From NCBI GenBank assembly GCA_001770855.1, contig MESE01000094.1, positions 123,417 through 187,416 of the forward strand: a stretch of 64,000 nt of DNA, written 5' to 3'. Both the position numbers and the translations under genes were made by a program. Positions 54,797-64,000 of this stretch are shown piece by piece; the stretch's first letter is position 1; each line of letters opens with the position of its first letter. The notes beneath the pieces were generated by a model. It was not told the DNA's origin. It saw nothing but the letters and a program-made list of their open reading frames with translations, and did not search any database. Origin of the DNA: Burkholderiales bacterium RIFCSPLOWO2_02_FULL_57_36. Its GTDB lineage: Bacteria > Pseudomonadota > Gammaproteobacteria > Burkholderiales > Burkholderiaceae_D.

Positions 54797-55949
54797 GATA
54801 TCGGTCGCGATGGTCGCCGGTGAAACATCGGGCGATCTGCTGGCAGGCCGCCTGTTGTCGGGTCTGAGGCCGCAACTTCCGCAAGCAAGGATTCACGGCA
54901 TCGGCGGTCCGCGCATGGCCGAGTACGGTTTCGTCAGCGACTGGCCGATGGACAAGCTTGCGGTAAGGGGCTTGTTTGAGGTGCTTGCGCATTATCGCGA
55001 AATCAAGGGAATCCAGAATGCGCTGCGTGACAAGCTGCTGATCGAAAAACCAGCTGTTTTCATCGGTGTCGATGCACCTGATTTCAATCTTGGGCTGGAA
55101 CGGCAACTGAAGAACGCCGGCATCCCGACCATGCATTTCATCGGTCCGTCGATCTGGGCATGGCGCGGCGGCCGGATCAAAAAAATCTCCGAAGCAGTGT
55201 CGCATATGCTGGTGGTGTTTCCTTTTGAAGAGGCGATCTACCGTGAGGCCGGCATTCCGGCGACTTATGTCGGACACCCGTTGGCCGAAGTGATTCCGAT
55301 GGAACCGGACGTGGCGGCGGCGAGGCAGACTTTGGGCTTGGCGCCCAATGCCGCCGTGATTGCCGTCCTGCCTGGCAGCCGCATGTCCGAGTTGAAGTAC
55401 AACACGGTGGCGTTCATCACGGCGGCAAAATTACTGGCACAACGTGATCCTTCATTGTGTTTCATCGTTCCAATGGCGGGCGAGCGGCAGCGCCGGTATT
55501 TTACGGAACTGCTTGCGCAGGCCGGCCTTCAGGATGTTCCGCTCAAGGTGATCGATGGCCAGTCCCATGTCGCGATGGCATGCGCCGATGCGGTATTGGT
55601 GGCGTCCGGCACAGCATCGCTGGAAGTGGCCTTGTTTAAAAAGCCGATGGTGATCGCATACAAAATGATGCCGGCTTCCTGGCACGTCATGCGGCATATG
55701 GCTTATCAACCCTGGATTGGATTGCCCAACATTCTGGCCAGGGATTTCATCGTGCCGGAATTGTTGCAGGATGCGGCGACGCCGCAGGCATTGGCCGAGG
55801 CGCTGTGGACGCAACTGCACGATGCGCAAAAACAGTCATCGCTGCGCCAGCGCTTTACCGACATACACCATAGCCTATTGCGCAATACCGCAAAGGAAAG
55901 CGCGCAGGCCGTGATGAAATTGATTGAGTCTTCAGGGAAAAAGTCGTGA
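54780..55949 (+). CDS. lpxB: Lipid A disaccharide synthase
   Basis: Glycosyltransferase joining UDP-diacylglucosamine and lipid X. 389 residues from the GTG at 54780 ([23 protein letters not shown]), overlapping lpx[42 protein letters not shown] and [11 protein letters not shown] are LpxB signatures. The inner ATG at 54810 would remove part of the first strand, so the GTG is preferred. Confidence 0.96.
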   Translation: MASLDKISVAMVAGETSGDLLAGRLLSGLRPQLPQARIHGIGGPRMAEYGFVSDWPMDKLAVRGLFEVLAHYREIKGIQNALRDKLLIEKPAVFIGVDAPDFNLGLERQLKNAGIPTMHFIGPSIWAWRGGRIKKISEAVSHMLVVFPFEEAIYREAGIPATYVGHPLAEVIPMEPDVAAARQTLGLAPNAAVIAVLPGSRMSELKYNTVAFITAAKLLAQRDPSLCFIVPMAGERQRRYFTELLAQAGLQDVPLKVIDGQSHVAMACADAVLVASGTASLEVALFKKPMVIAYKMMPASWHVMRHMAYQPWIGLPNILARDFIVPELLQDAATPQALAEALWTQLHDAQKQSSLRQRFTDIHHSLLRNTAKESAQAVMKLIESSGKKS

Positions 55950-55983
55950 TGGAAATCCTGGTATTTTGGAGGCCTTTGACGGC

Positions 55984-56715
55984 ATGGTGAAAAATCGCGA
56001 TTCCACTCTTTCCCTGTTTGATCAAGATATCGATAAAGGTGGCTCCTCGGCCGCATCTCTCGTCGCCTATCCATCACCCAAAAGCGGAGATGAAAGCTTC
56101 GAGAGTCGCTTGCGCGAGTACGCCAGAACCGAAATTATTTGCGGTGTGGACGAGGCAGGGCGCGGGCCTTTGGCTGGGCCGGTGTTTGCGGCTGCGGTCA
56201 TTCTCGATCCCGCCAGGCCCATTCCCGGCTTGCGCGATTCAAAAAAACTTACCGAGGCGCGGCGCGATACGCTTGCGATCCAGATCAGGAACAACGCATT
56301 GGCATGGTCGATCGCTCAATGTTCCGAAGAGGAGATCGATGCGCTCAACATCTTGCAGGCGACCATGCTCGCAATGCGTCGCGCGATAGAAGGGCTTGCG
56401 GTACCACCGACTCTGGCGCTGATCGATGGCAATCGCTGCCCGACGTGTTCGATCAGGTCCGAAGCGATCATCAAAGGTGACGATAAGGTCCCCGCCATTT
56501 CAGCCGCTTCGATCCTGGCGAAGACTGCGCGCGATGCGGCGCTCGTGGTACTGCATCGGGAATATCCGCATTACGCATTCGACCAGCATAAGGGTTATCC
56601 GACCGCGCTGCATCTGGAGCGGCTGCGCGCCCACGGCGTATCTCCTGTGCATCGAAAATCCTATGCGCCGGTTCGTGCACTGCTTGATGTTGCGCGCCCG
56701 AACGAAAAAGTCTAG
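55984..56715 (+). CDS. rnhB: Ribonuclease HII with an N-terminal extension
   Basis: Cuts RNA in RNA-DNA hybrids, including single ribonucleotides. 243 residues from the ATG at 55984 (GGAGG 11 nt upstream). The catalytic domain begins near residue 52: [36 protein letters not shown] and [14 protein letters not shown] hold the acidic residues. The first 45 or so residues are an extra, polar segment absent from E. coli RNase HII and contain TLSLF at residues 8-12. A TTG near residue 43 could instead give a normal-length protein. Follows lpxB, the usual order. Confidence 0.92.
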   Translation: MVKNRDSTLSLFDQDIDKGGSSAASLVAYPSPKSGDESFESRLREYARTEIICGVDEAGRGPLAGPVFAAAVILDPARPIPGLRDSKKLTEARRDTLAIQIRNNALAWSIAQCSEEEIDALNILQATMLAMRRAIEGLAVPPTLALIDGNRCPTCSIRSEAIIKGDDKVPAISAASILAKTARDAALVVLHREYPHYAFDQHKGYPTALHLERLRAHGVSPVHRKSYAPVRALLDVARPNEKV

Positions 56716-56719
56716 GACC

Positions 56720-57514
56720 ATGAGCATCAAACTCATTTCATCGCGCGAGAATCCGCTCTACAAGGAACTGAAACTGCTAGCTTCCAGTTCGCAGGCGCGA
56801 AAAAAAACCGGACGAACCCTGCTCGATGGCGTGCATCTGTGTGACGCCTACCTGCACCATGTTGGTATGCCGTTATTTTGCGTGGCAAGCGAAACGGCGC
56901 AATCGATCGCCGAAGTCGCCGTTATTCTTGCCAGCTGCGAGGCGGGGCGGGTTCAATGCGTCGTCTTGCCGGATACGTTGTATGCCGCACTCAGCCAGGT
57001 CGAGCATGGCGTCGAACTGTTGTTCGTCATCGATGTGCCGCGTTTGGAGCGGGTGGAAACACTTGGACAATCCGCAGTTTTGCTCGATAGCCTGCAAGAC
57101 CCGGGCAACCTGGGTTCCATACTGCGCAGCGCCGCGGCGGCAGGAATCGAGCATGTGTATTGCAGCCCGGGCACTGCATTGGCCTGGTCGCCGAAAGTCT
57201 TGCGCTCCGGTATGGGAGCGCATTTTTTATTGAAAATATTCGAAGGCGCCGATTTGGCCGCCCTGATTGAAAATTCCAAGGTTCCTGTCGTCGCCACCAG
57301 TTCTCATGCGCGTCAGCAGTTGTATGAGCTGGATCTGAAAGGACCGGTGGCATGGCTGTTTGGGCACGAGGGACAAGGCGTTTCCATGGACCTGCTTGAA
57401 CGCGCCACGCATCAGGCCGCAATTCCGCATCTTGGCGCGATCGAATCGCTGAATGTGGCGGCAAGCGCGGCAATCTGTTTCTTCGAGCAGGTAAGACAAA
57501 AGAGTTTGAATTAA
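56720..57514 (+). CDS. SpoU/TrmH-family RNA 2'-O-methyltransferase
   Basis: SPOUT methylase of the TrmH/RlmB class, 264 residues from the ATG at 56720 (AGGA 4 nt upstream); the longer frame from 56426 lies inside rnhB. An N-terminal substrate-binding domain (KLISSRENPLYKELKLLASS) precedes the knotted domain with motif 1 DPGNLGSILRSAAAAG, motif 2 WLFGHEGQGVS and motif 3 IPHLGAIESLNVAASAAI. The exact rRNA target is not clear from sequence. It starts 4 nt after rnhB and ends the long plus-strand cluster. Confidence 0.88.
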   Translation: MSIKLISSRENPLYKELKLLASSSQARKKTGRTLLDGVHLCDAYLHHVGMPLFCVASETAQSIAEVAVILASCEAGRVQCVVLPDTLYAALSQVEHGVELLFVIDVPRLERVETLGQSAVLLDSLQDPGNLGSILRSAAAAGIEHVYCSPGTALAWSPKVLRSGMGAHFLLKIFEGADLAALIENSKVPVVATSSHARQQLYELDLKGPVAWLFGHEGQGVSMDLLERATHQAAIPHLGAIESLNVAASAAICFFEQVRQKSLN

Positions 57515-57529
57515 CAAGACTTCGGCAAT

Positions 57530-58378
57530 TCAATAAGCTCTCTTGTCGGATTTGAGTTCCTGCAAAATCATTGTCGCGATTTCTTCAATCGACTTTACAG
57601 TTGAGGACATCCAGCGGATATTTTCCCGCCGCATCATTTTTTCCGCTTCATTCACTTCATATCGGCAATTTTCCAGCGCAGCGTATTTGCTTCCGGGTCG
57701 CCGCTCGTTGCGCACTTCGGAAAGCCGGTCGGGTGCAATCGACAATCCGAAAATCTTGTCCTTGAAAGGTATCAAGCCGCTCGGTAGTTTACCGCGCTCA
57801 AAGTCTTCCGGGATCAATGGGTAATTCGCGGCCTTGATACCGTATTGCATAGCAAGATACAGACTGGTCGGGGTTTTTCCGGAGCGTGAAACGCCGACCA
57901 GAATCACATCCGCCATGGACAGGTTTTTATGGGACTGGCCATCGTCATGAGCCAATGAAAAATTGATCGCCTCGATACGATTTTTGTAATCTTCCGAATC
58001 CGCGATATTGTGGCTGCGGCCGATGGTATGCGTCGATTTAACGCCAAGCTCCTGTTCCAGCGGCTCGACAAAAGTCTGGATCAAATCCATGTGCATGCCG
58101 TGAGATTGCCGTACAACGGTGGAAAGCTCGGCCTTGACCAGTGTGGAGAACACGATCGGTCGTTTGCCATCTTTTCCGCACGCGTCATTGATCCTGCGTA
58201 CGGCATCATGTGCCTTATCCATCGTATCGATAAACGGAAGCCGGATTTCCTTGAAGCGGAGTTCAAACTGGGTCAGCACCGAATGGCCGAATGTTTCGGC
58301 TGTGATGCCGGTACCGTCGGAAACAAAGAAAACGGTTCGGTCCGGGGCTGACGAATGAGGGAGAATCGGGTTTGACAT
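57530..58378 (-). CDS. ppsR: PEP synthase regulatory kinase/pyrophosphorylase
   Basis: DUF299 protein that switches PEP synthase off and on by phosphorylating a threonine next to the catalytic histidine, using ADP, and by phosphate-dependent removal. 282 residues; the P-loop GVSRSGKT is at 162-169 and the N-terminus [15 protein letters not shown] is typical. It is divergent from ppsA, its presumed target, with about 180 bp between them. Convergent with the SPOUT methylase gene, 15 nt apart. Confidence 0.94.
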   Translation of the reverse strand: MSNPILPHSSAPDRTVFFVSDGTGITAETFGHSVLTQFELRFKEIRLPFIDTMDKAHDAVRRINDACGKDGKRPIVFSTLVKAELSTVVRQSHGMHMDLIQTFVEPLEQELGVKSTHTIGRSHNIADSEDYKNRIEAINFSLAHDDGQSHKNLSMADVILVGVSRSGKTPTSLYLAMQYGIKAANYPLIPEDFERGKLPSGLIPFKDKIFGLSIAPDRLSEVRNERRPGSKYAALENCRYEVNEAEKMMRRENIRWMSSTVKSIEEIATMILQELKSDKRAY

Positions 58379-58556
58379 AGTGCATAGCCTAAGCGAAAGA
58401 TCGATAAAAGTCGTGAATCATCACGGAAAAAATCCGTTGCAGCCTGTAAAATGGCCCTCAACCGGTTGAATTGCCCGCATCTCACGAAGAATATCAAAAA
58501 CCACAGGTCTGCGATGGCGCACGTAAAGATTTCTTATCATCAAACTAGAGGGTTTT

Positions 58557-60998
<2,442 letters not shown>

Positions 60999-61037
60999 CC
61001 TTTCAGGTATCTGGAATTTCAAAGTTCCGTTCAATAA

Positions 61038-61075
61038 ACGGTAAAAATGCAGGCGCGAGCTTGTATTTTTACCGT
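61038..61075 (+). terminator. Terminator after ppsA
   Basis: ACGGTAAAAATGCA (61038-61051) pairs with TGTATTTTTACCGT (61062-61075), with one G-U pair in 14, around a 10-nt loop. The right arm contains the T-run. The near symmetry would allow function in both directions. Confidence 0.75.
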
Positions 61076-61107
61076 TGCGCGCCAAAAACACGAACAGCCG
61101 AAAGGAT

Positions 61108-61135
61108 TTGACGTAGGGAAATTTTAGACTACACT
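61108..61135 (+). promoter_or_regulatory. Promoter of the candidate small RNA or nfeD leader
   Basis: TTGACG at 61108-61113 and TACACT at 61130-61135, 16 bp apart. Transcription would start near 61142. Confidence 0.55.
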
Positions 61136-61141
61136 ACCTTG

Positions 61142-61229
61142 GTAGTGGATAGCATAACAACGTCTAACAAGTTTTACTGTTGGTGTTTAAGCCTTCGCAG
61201 CCCGATGGTATGCGAGGGCTTTTGTTTTT
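61142..61229 (+). ncRNA. Candidate small RNA or attenuated leader
   Basis: About 88 nt between a promoter and a terminator, with no ORF. The 3' end is a strong hairpin: AAGCCTTCGCA (61189-61199) with TGCGAGGGCTT (61211-61221), one G-U pair, followed by TTGTTTTTG. The interior is A/U-rich and mostly unstructured, with CAAC (61158) able to pair with GTTG (61179). It could be a free small RNA or a transcription-attenuation leader for the nfeD gene 36 nt downstream. It matches no RNA family I recognise. Confidence 0.45.
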
Positions 61230-61265
61230 GAATCAGCTTGTATAGCAACAAGAAAGGAACAGGAG

Positions 61266-61733
61266 ATGTCGGACTGGATCATTTGGTTTGTACTCGCCGC
61301 AGTACTGGTCATCCTGGAAATGGCAACCGGCACTTTTTATTTACTGATGCTCGGGGTTGCGCTGGCGGCTGGCGGTATCGCTGCCTGGAGTGGGTTCAGC
61401 GCCGAATGGCAGCTTCTTGTTGCGGCTGTAGTGGGGGCAGCCGCAATATTTGGTCTGAGAAAAAGCAGGTTTGGCAAGGCTCGAAAAATCGATACGGCCA
61501 AGGACCCGAATGTCAATCTCGATGTGGGACAGACGGTAGCGATAGAAGAATGGACGAGTATTCCCGACGGCGCCTGCACTGCGCGTGTCATGTATCGCGG
61601 CGCACTATGGAACATTGAATTGGCGCCAGGATCTTTTGCCCGGCCTGGATCGTTTATCATTCGCGAAGTTCGCGGCAATCGGTTGATCGTCTCCAATAAT
61701 GGTTCAGAGCCTCTGACCAGTCATTCACAATAA
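61266..61733 (+). CDS. NfeD-like membrane protein
   Basis: 155 residues: two to three N-terminal membrane segments (about 5-65, rich in Ala, Leu and Val) and a C-terminal soluble OB-fold domain (about 85-145, GQTVAIEEWTSIPDGACTARVMYRG). This is the short NfeD form without a protease domain. GGAACAGGAG precedes the ATG. It is paired with the SPFH protein 10 nt downstream, the standard NfeD-stomatin operon, thought to act in membrane microdomains or protein quality control. Confidence 0.9.
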   Translation: MSDWIIWFVLAAVLVILEMATGTFYLLMLGVALAAGGIAAWSGFSAEWQLLVAAVVGAAAIFGLRKSRFGKARKIDTAKDPNVNLDVGQTVAIEEWTSIPDGACTARVMYRGALWNIELAPGSFARPGSFIIREVRGNRLIVSNNGSEPLTSHSQ

Positions 61734-61743
61734 AGGGAAAAAC

Positions 61744-62667
61744 ATGTTCGGCACACTAACAATAGTAATTTTGATTGTTGCAGTCGTATTCATTATCAAG
61801 ACTGTCAATGTAGTACCGCAGCAGAATGCATGGGTGGTTGAGCGTCTGGGGAAATATCACGCGACTCTGGGGCCGGGCTTGAATATCGTGCTGCCATTCA
61901 TCGACCGTATCGCCTACAAGCATTCGTTGAAGGAAATCGCGCTCGATGTGCCGATGCAGGTTTGTATCACCAAGGATAATACGCAATTGGAAGTGGATGG
62001 CATCCTGTATTTCCAGGTGACCGATCCGATGCGCGCATCGTACGGCTCGGCGAACTATATCTACGCAATTTCACAGTTGGCGCAAACCACGTTGCGTTCG
62101 GTGATCGGCAAGATGGAGCTCGACAAGACCTTCGAGGAACGCGATTTGATCAATCACAGCATTGTCAATGCGGTGGATGAATCGGCTGCGAATTGGGGCG
62201 TGAAAGTGCTGCGCTACGAGATCAAGGATTTGACGCCGCCGAAAGAGATTCTGCATGCGATGCAATCGCAGATTACCGCCGAGCGCGAAAAACGCGCATT
62301 GATCGCCGCATCCGAAGGCCGCAAACAAGAGCAGATCAATATTGCAACCGGTGAGCGCGAGGCATCCATCGCAAAATCGGAAGGCGAGAAGCAGGCGGCG
62401 ATTAACCGTGCGCAAGGCCAGGCTGCCGCGATTCTGTCTATCGCTGAAGCAAGCGCCGAAGCGATACGGAAAACAGCAGCGGCGATTCGCGAGCCTGGCG
62501 GCGCCGACGCAGTGAACCTGAAAGTAGCCGAGCAGTATGTAGGCGCCTTTTCACAACTGGCGAAAACCAATAATTCGATCATCATTCCAGCCAACTTGAG
62601 CGATATCGGCGGATTGATTGCCAGTGCCATGCAAGTGGTGAAGTCGCAGCAGACCGCGATCAAGTAA
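61744..62667 (+). CDS. SPFH/stomatin-family membrane protein (QmcA-like)
   Basis: 307 residues: an N-terminal membrane anchor (about 4-22), an SPFH/band-7 domain (NAWVVERLGKYHATLGPGLNIVLPFIDRI, DGILYFQVTDPMRASYG), a coiled-coil region rich in Ala, Glu and Arg (AEREKRALIAASEGRKQEQ), and a short C-terminal segment. Resembles E. coli QmcA and slipins. It forms an operon with nfeD. A 9-bp perfect inverted repeat follows at 62676. Confidence 0.93.
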   Translation: MFGTLTIVILIVAVVFIIKTVNVVPQQNAWVVERLGKYHATLGPGLNIVLPFIDRIAYKHSLKEIALDVPMQVCITKDNTQLEVDGILYFQVTDPMRASYGSANYIYAISQLAQTTLRSVIGKMELDKTFEERDLINHSIVNAVDESAANWGVKVLRYEIKDLTPPKEILHAMQSQITAEREKRALIAASEGRKQEQINIATGEREASIAKSEGEKQAAINRAQGQAAAILSIAEASAEAIRKTAAAIREPGGADAVNLKVAEQYVGAFSQLAKTNNSIIIPANLSDIGGLIASAMQVVKSQQTAIK

Positions 62668-62675
62668 GCAAAATC

Positions 62676-62710
62676 GTCATCGCCACCGGCAAGAATGCGG
62701 CGGCGATGAC
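62676..62710. terminator. Probable terminator between the SPFH gene and smpB
   Basis: GTCATCGCC (62676-62684) and GGCGATGAC (62702-62710) form a perfect 9-bp stem around 17 nt. There is no strong U-run, but its place between convergent genes fits a shared terminator. Confidence 0.55.
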
Positions 62711-62757
62711 ATATTGTTCAACTTGCTGCCGATTCGATCGGCGTACCGGCGCAGATG

Positions 62758-63207
62758 TCAGCGCCGGTTCTGTTTCATGACCGCCTGAATTTCGCGCTGC
62801 GTGTCGCGCTGCTTTTCCGTATCGCGCTTGTCATGTTGCTTCTTGCCTTTGGCAAGCCCGATCTCGCATTTGATGCGGCCCTTGATATAGTGCATGTTGA
62901 GCGGCACCAACGTGTAGCCGGCGCGTTCGACCTTGCCGATCAGCTTCTTGATTTCATCTGAGTTAAGCAACAGTTTCCGGGTGCGGACCGGATCCGGATG
63001 TATATGGGTCGAAGCAGTCGGCAATGGGCTGATATGCGCACCAAATAAAAATACTTCGCCGCTGCGTACGATCACATAGGCTTCCTTGAGCTGGACGCGT
63101 CCGGCGCGGATCGATTTGACTTCCCAGCCTTCCAGTACCAGACCTGCTTCGAACCGTTCCTCGATAAAATAATCGTGGAAAGCTTTTTTGTTATCGACAA
63201 TGGTCAT
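62758..63207 (-). CDS. smpB: SsrA-binding protein
   Basis: Partner of tmRNA in rescue of stalled ribosomes. 149 residues: [32 protein letters not shown] is the SmpB signature, followed by an OB-fold and a basic C-terminal tail ([16 protein letters not shown]) that enters the mRNA channel. No ssrA gene is seen in the window. It is divergent from ratA, with about 60 bp between, a conserved pairing in beta- and gammaproteobacteria. Confidence 0.96.
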   Translation of the reverse strand: MTIVDNKKAFHDYFIEERFEAGLVLEGWEVKSIRAGRVQLKEAYVIVRSGEVFLFGAHISPLPTASTHIHPDPVRTRKLLLNSDEIKKLIGKVERAGYTLVPLNMHYIKGRIKCEIGLAKGKKQHDKRDTEKQRDTQREIQAVMKQNRR

Positions 63208-63269
63208 GAGAGGGGAATGATTGCGGGTCGGTTAAAATTCAAGTTTTCCATTTTATCAAATGGCACCCA

Positions 63270-63707
63270 ATGGCAGTGGTACATAAATCAGTCCTGGTAG
63301 GTTATAGCGCAGAGCAAATGTTTTCATTGGTGGATCGAGTGGAGGATTACCCGAAATTTTTGCCATGGTGCGGCGAGGTTTCGGTGGGGCGGCGCGAAGA
63401 GGGAAAACTGGTTGCCACTCTCACGATTCACTTTCATGGTGTGAAGCAAAGCTTTACCACCGAGAACGTCAATATTCCTCCAACATCGATAAATATGACC
63501 TTGCTCAATGGGCCGTTCAAACATCTGGATGGCTCATGGGCCTTTAAGCCATTGCGAGCGGATGCATGCAAAATCGACTTTGACCTGAGCTACGAATTTT
63601 CAAGCAAACTGCTGGAAAAATTGATCGGCCCGGTATTCAACATGATCGCCAACAGTTTTGTCGATTCGTTTTGCAAGCGGGCGGACGCGGTCTATGGCAA
63701 ATCCTGA
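63270..63707 (+). CDS. ratA: RatA/Coq10-like START-domain protein
   Basis: 145 residues of the polyketide cyclase/START fold: KSVLVGYSAEQMFSLVDRVEDYPKFLPWC at the N-terminus is the Coq10/RatA signature. E. coli RatA (PasT) was described as an inhibitor of 50S association, while its homologues bind ubiquinone; either role is possible. The ATG at 63270 has no clear ribosome-binding site. Overlaps ratB by 14 nt and is divergent from smpB. Confidence 0.9.
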   Translation: MAVVHKSVLVGYSAEQMFSLVDRVEDYPKFLPWCGEVSVGRREEGKLVATLTIHFHGVKQSFTTENVNIPPTSINMTLLNGPFKHLDGSWAFKPLRADACKIDFDLSYEFSSKLLEKLIGPVFNMIANSFVDSFCKRADAVYGKS

Positions 63708-64000
63708 GGCCGTAATATCCGTGCAGGTTTGTTACGCGAAGCCAGGCGCATATATCCTGGAGAATCTGGCCGTGCCGGCCGGAACGACCGTACACGATGC
63801 GATCAAGCGAAGTGGAATGCCGGAACGACTTCCCGAAATCGATTTGACGGTGTGCCGGGTTGGTATTTACGGGAAACTGAAATCGCTTGATACGGTATTG
63901 CGCGACCGCGACCGGGTGGAGATCTATCGACCGCTATTGGCGGATCCCAAGGATGCACGGCGCAAGCGCGCCGTCAAGAGAGCAGGTTCGACGCCGGCTT
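63694..64000 (+). CDS. ratB: RnfH-family protein (RatB), cut by right edge
   Basis: 102 codons are visible from the ATG at 63694. The ubiquitin-like RnfH domain is complete: AVISVQVCYAKPGAYIL, VCRVGIYGKLKSLDTVLRDRDRVEIYRPL and LADPKDARRKRA. The end lies beyond the window. Overlaps ratA by 14 nt. Often called the antitoxin-like partner of RatA, but its function is poorly known. Confidence 0.9.
   Translation, partial: MANPEAVISVQVCYAKPGAYILENLAVPAGTTVHDAIKRSGMPERLPEIDLTVCRVGIYGKLKSLDTVLRDRDRVEIYRPLLADPKDARRKRAVKRAGSTPA

Noticed and set aside
63270..64000. RatA-RatB as a toxin-antitoxin defence system
   Set aside because: The pair is a conserved housekeeping neighbour of smpB, and RatA belongs to the Coq10/START family; a defence role is not supported by this context.

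Overview
The window looks like chromosomal DNA of a betaproteobacterium of the Burkholderiales, most likely Oxalobacteraceae (Herminiimonas, Herbaspirillum or Collimonas-like). This is inferred from protein families and gene order (smc-zipA-ligA, rpsB-tsf-pyrH-frr-uppS-cdsA-dxr-rseP-bamA-skp-lpxD-fabZ-lpxA-lpxB-rnhB, a divergent ppsR/ppsA pair, and smpB opposite ratA-ratB). No database search was possible. Most of the 64 kb is dense housekeeping DNA. No tRNA, rRNA, CRISPR array, prophage or intact insertion sequence was seen.

Layout. 1-5.9 kb: a 5-oxoprolinase (incomplete at the left edge) is divergent from a three-gene TRAP transporter, suggesting an organic-acid uptake and use module. 6.1-9.9 kb: an accessory, AT-richer and partly decayed stretch with a PAS-only sensor protein, a transposase scar, a frameshifted EAL-domain remnant, a small HTH regulator, a secreted protein of unknown function, a 58-residue lipoprotein and a doubtful orphan ORF. 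9.9-12.2 kb: mobA, the Fe-S carrier gene apbC/mrp and a DUF3135 gene. 12.4-23.8 kb: a minus-strand run of ten genes (dapC, dapD, pilU-like, arsC/yffB-like, dapE, prmB, an ABC-F ATPase, a CoA-transferase, alaC, hisC) dominated by lysine/diaminopimelate and amino-acid synthesis. 24.0-33.1 kb: smc, a small conserved protein, zipA, ligA, galU and def, covering chromosome organisation, division, DNA ligation, UDP-glucose and protein maturation. 33.4-37.4 kb: a secreted propeller-like protein that apparently starts at ATT, then a 7TM-DISM histidine kinase and a NarL-type response regulator. 37.4-41.6 kb: rluF-like, glnD and map on the minus strand.

41.7-57.5 kb: a long plus-strand cluster runs from translation (rpsB, tsf, frr) and UMP kinase through undecaprenyl-PP, CDP-DAG and isoprenoid synthesis (uppS, cdsA, dxr) to envelope biogenesis (rseP, bamA, skp) and lipid A (lpxD, fabZ, lpxA, lpxB), ending with rnhB and a SpoU-type rRNA methylase. 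57.5-61.0 kb: the PEP synthase ppsA and its regulator ppsR are divergent. 61.1-64.0 kb: a candidate small RNA or leader, an nfeD/SPFH membrane pair, smpB, and ratA-ratB (ratB cut by the right edge).

The points most worth a second look are the ATT start at 33484, the promoter-to-terminator unit of about 90 nt at 61108-61229, the decayed signalling/IS locus at 6.1-7.6 kb, a perfect 12-bp inverted repeat upstream of pyrH, and a possible clamp-binding N-terminal extension on RNase HII. I did not find a clear, self-contained new multi-gene system.
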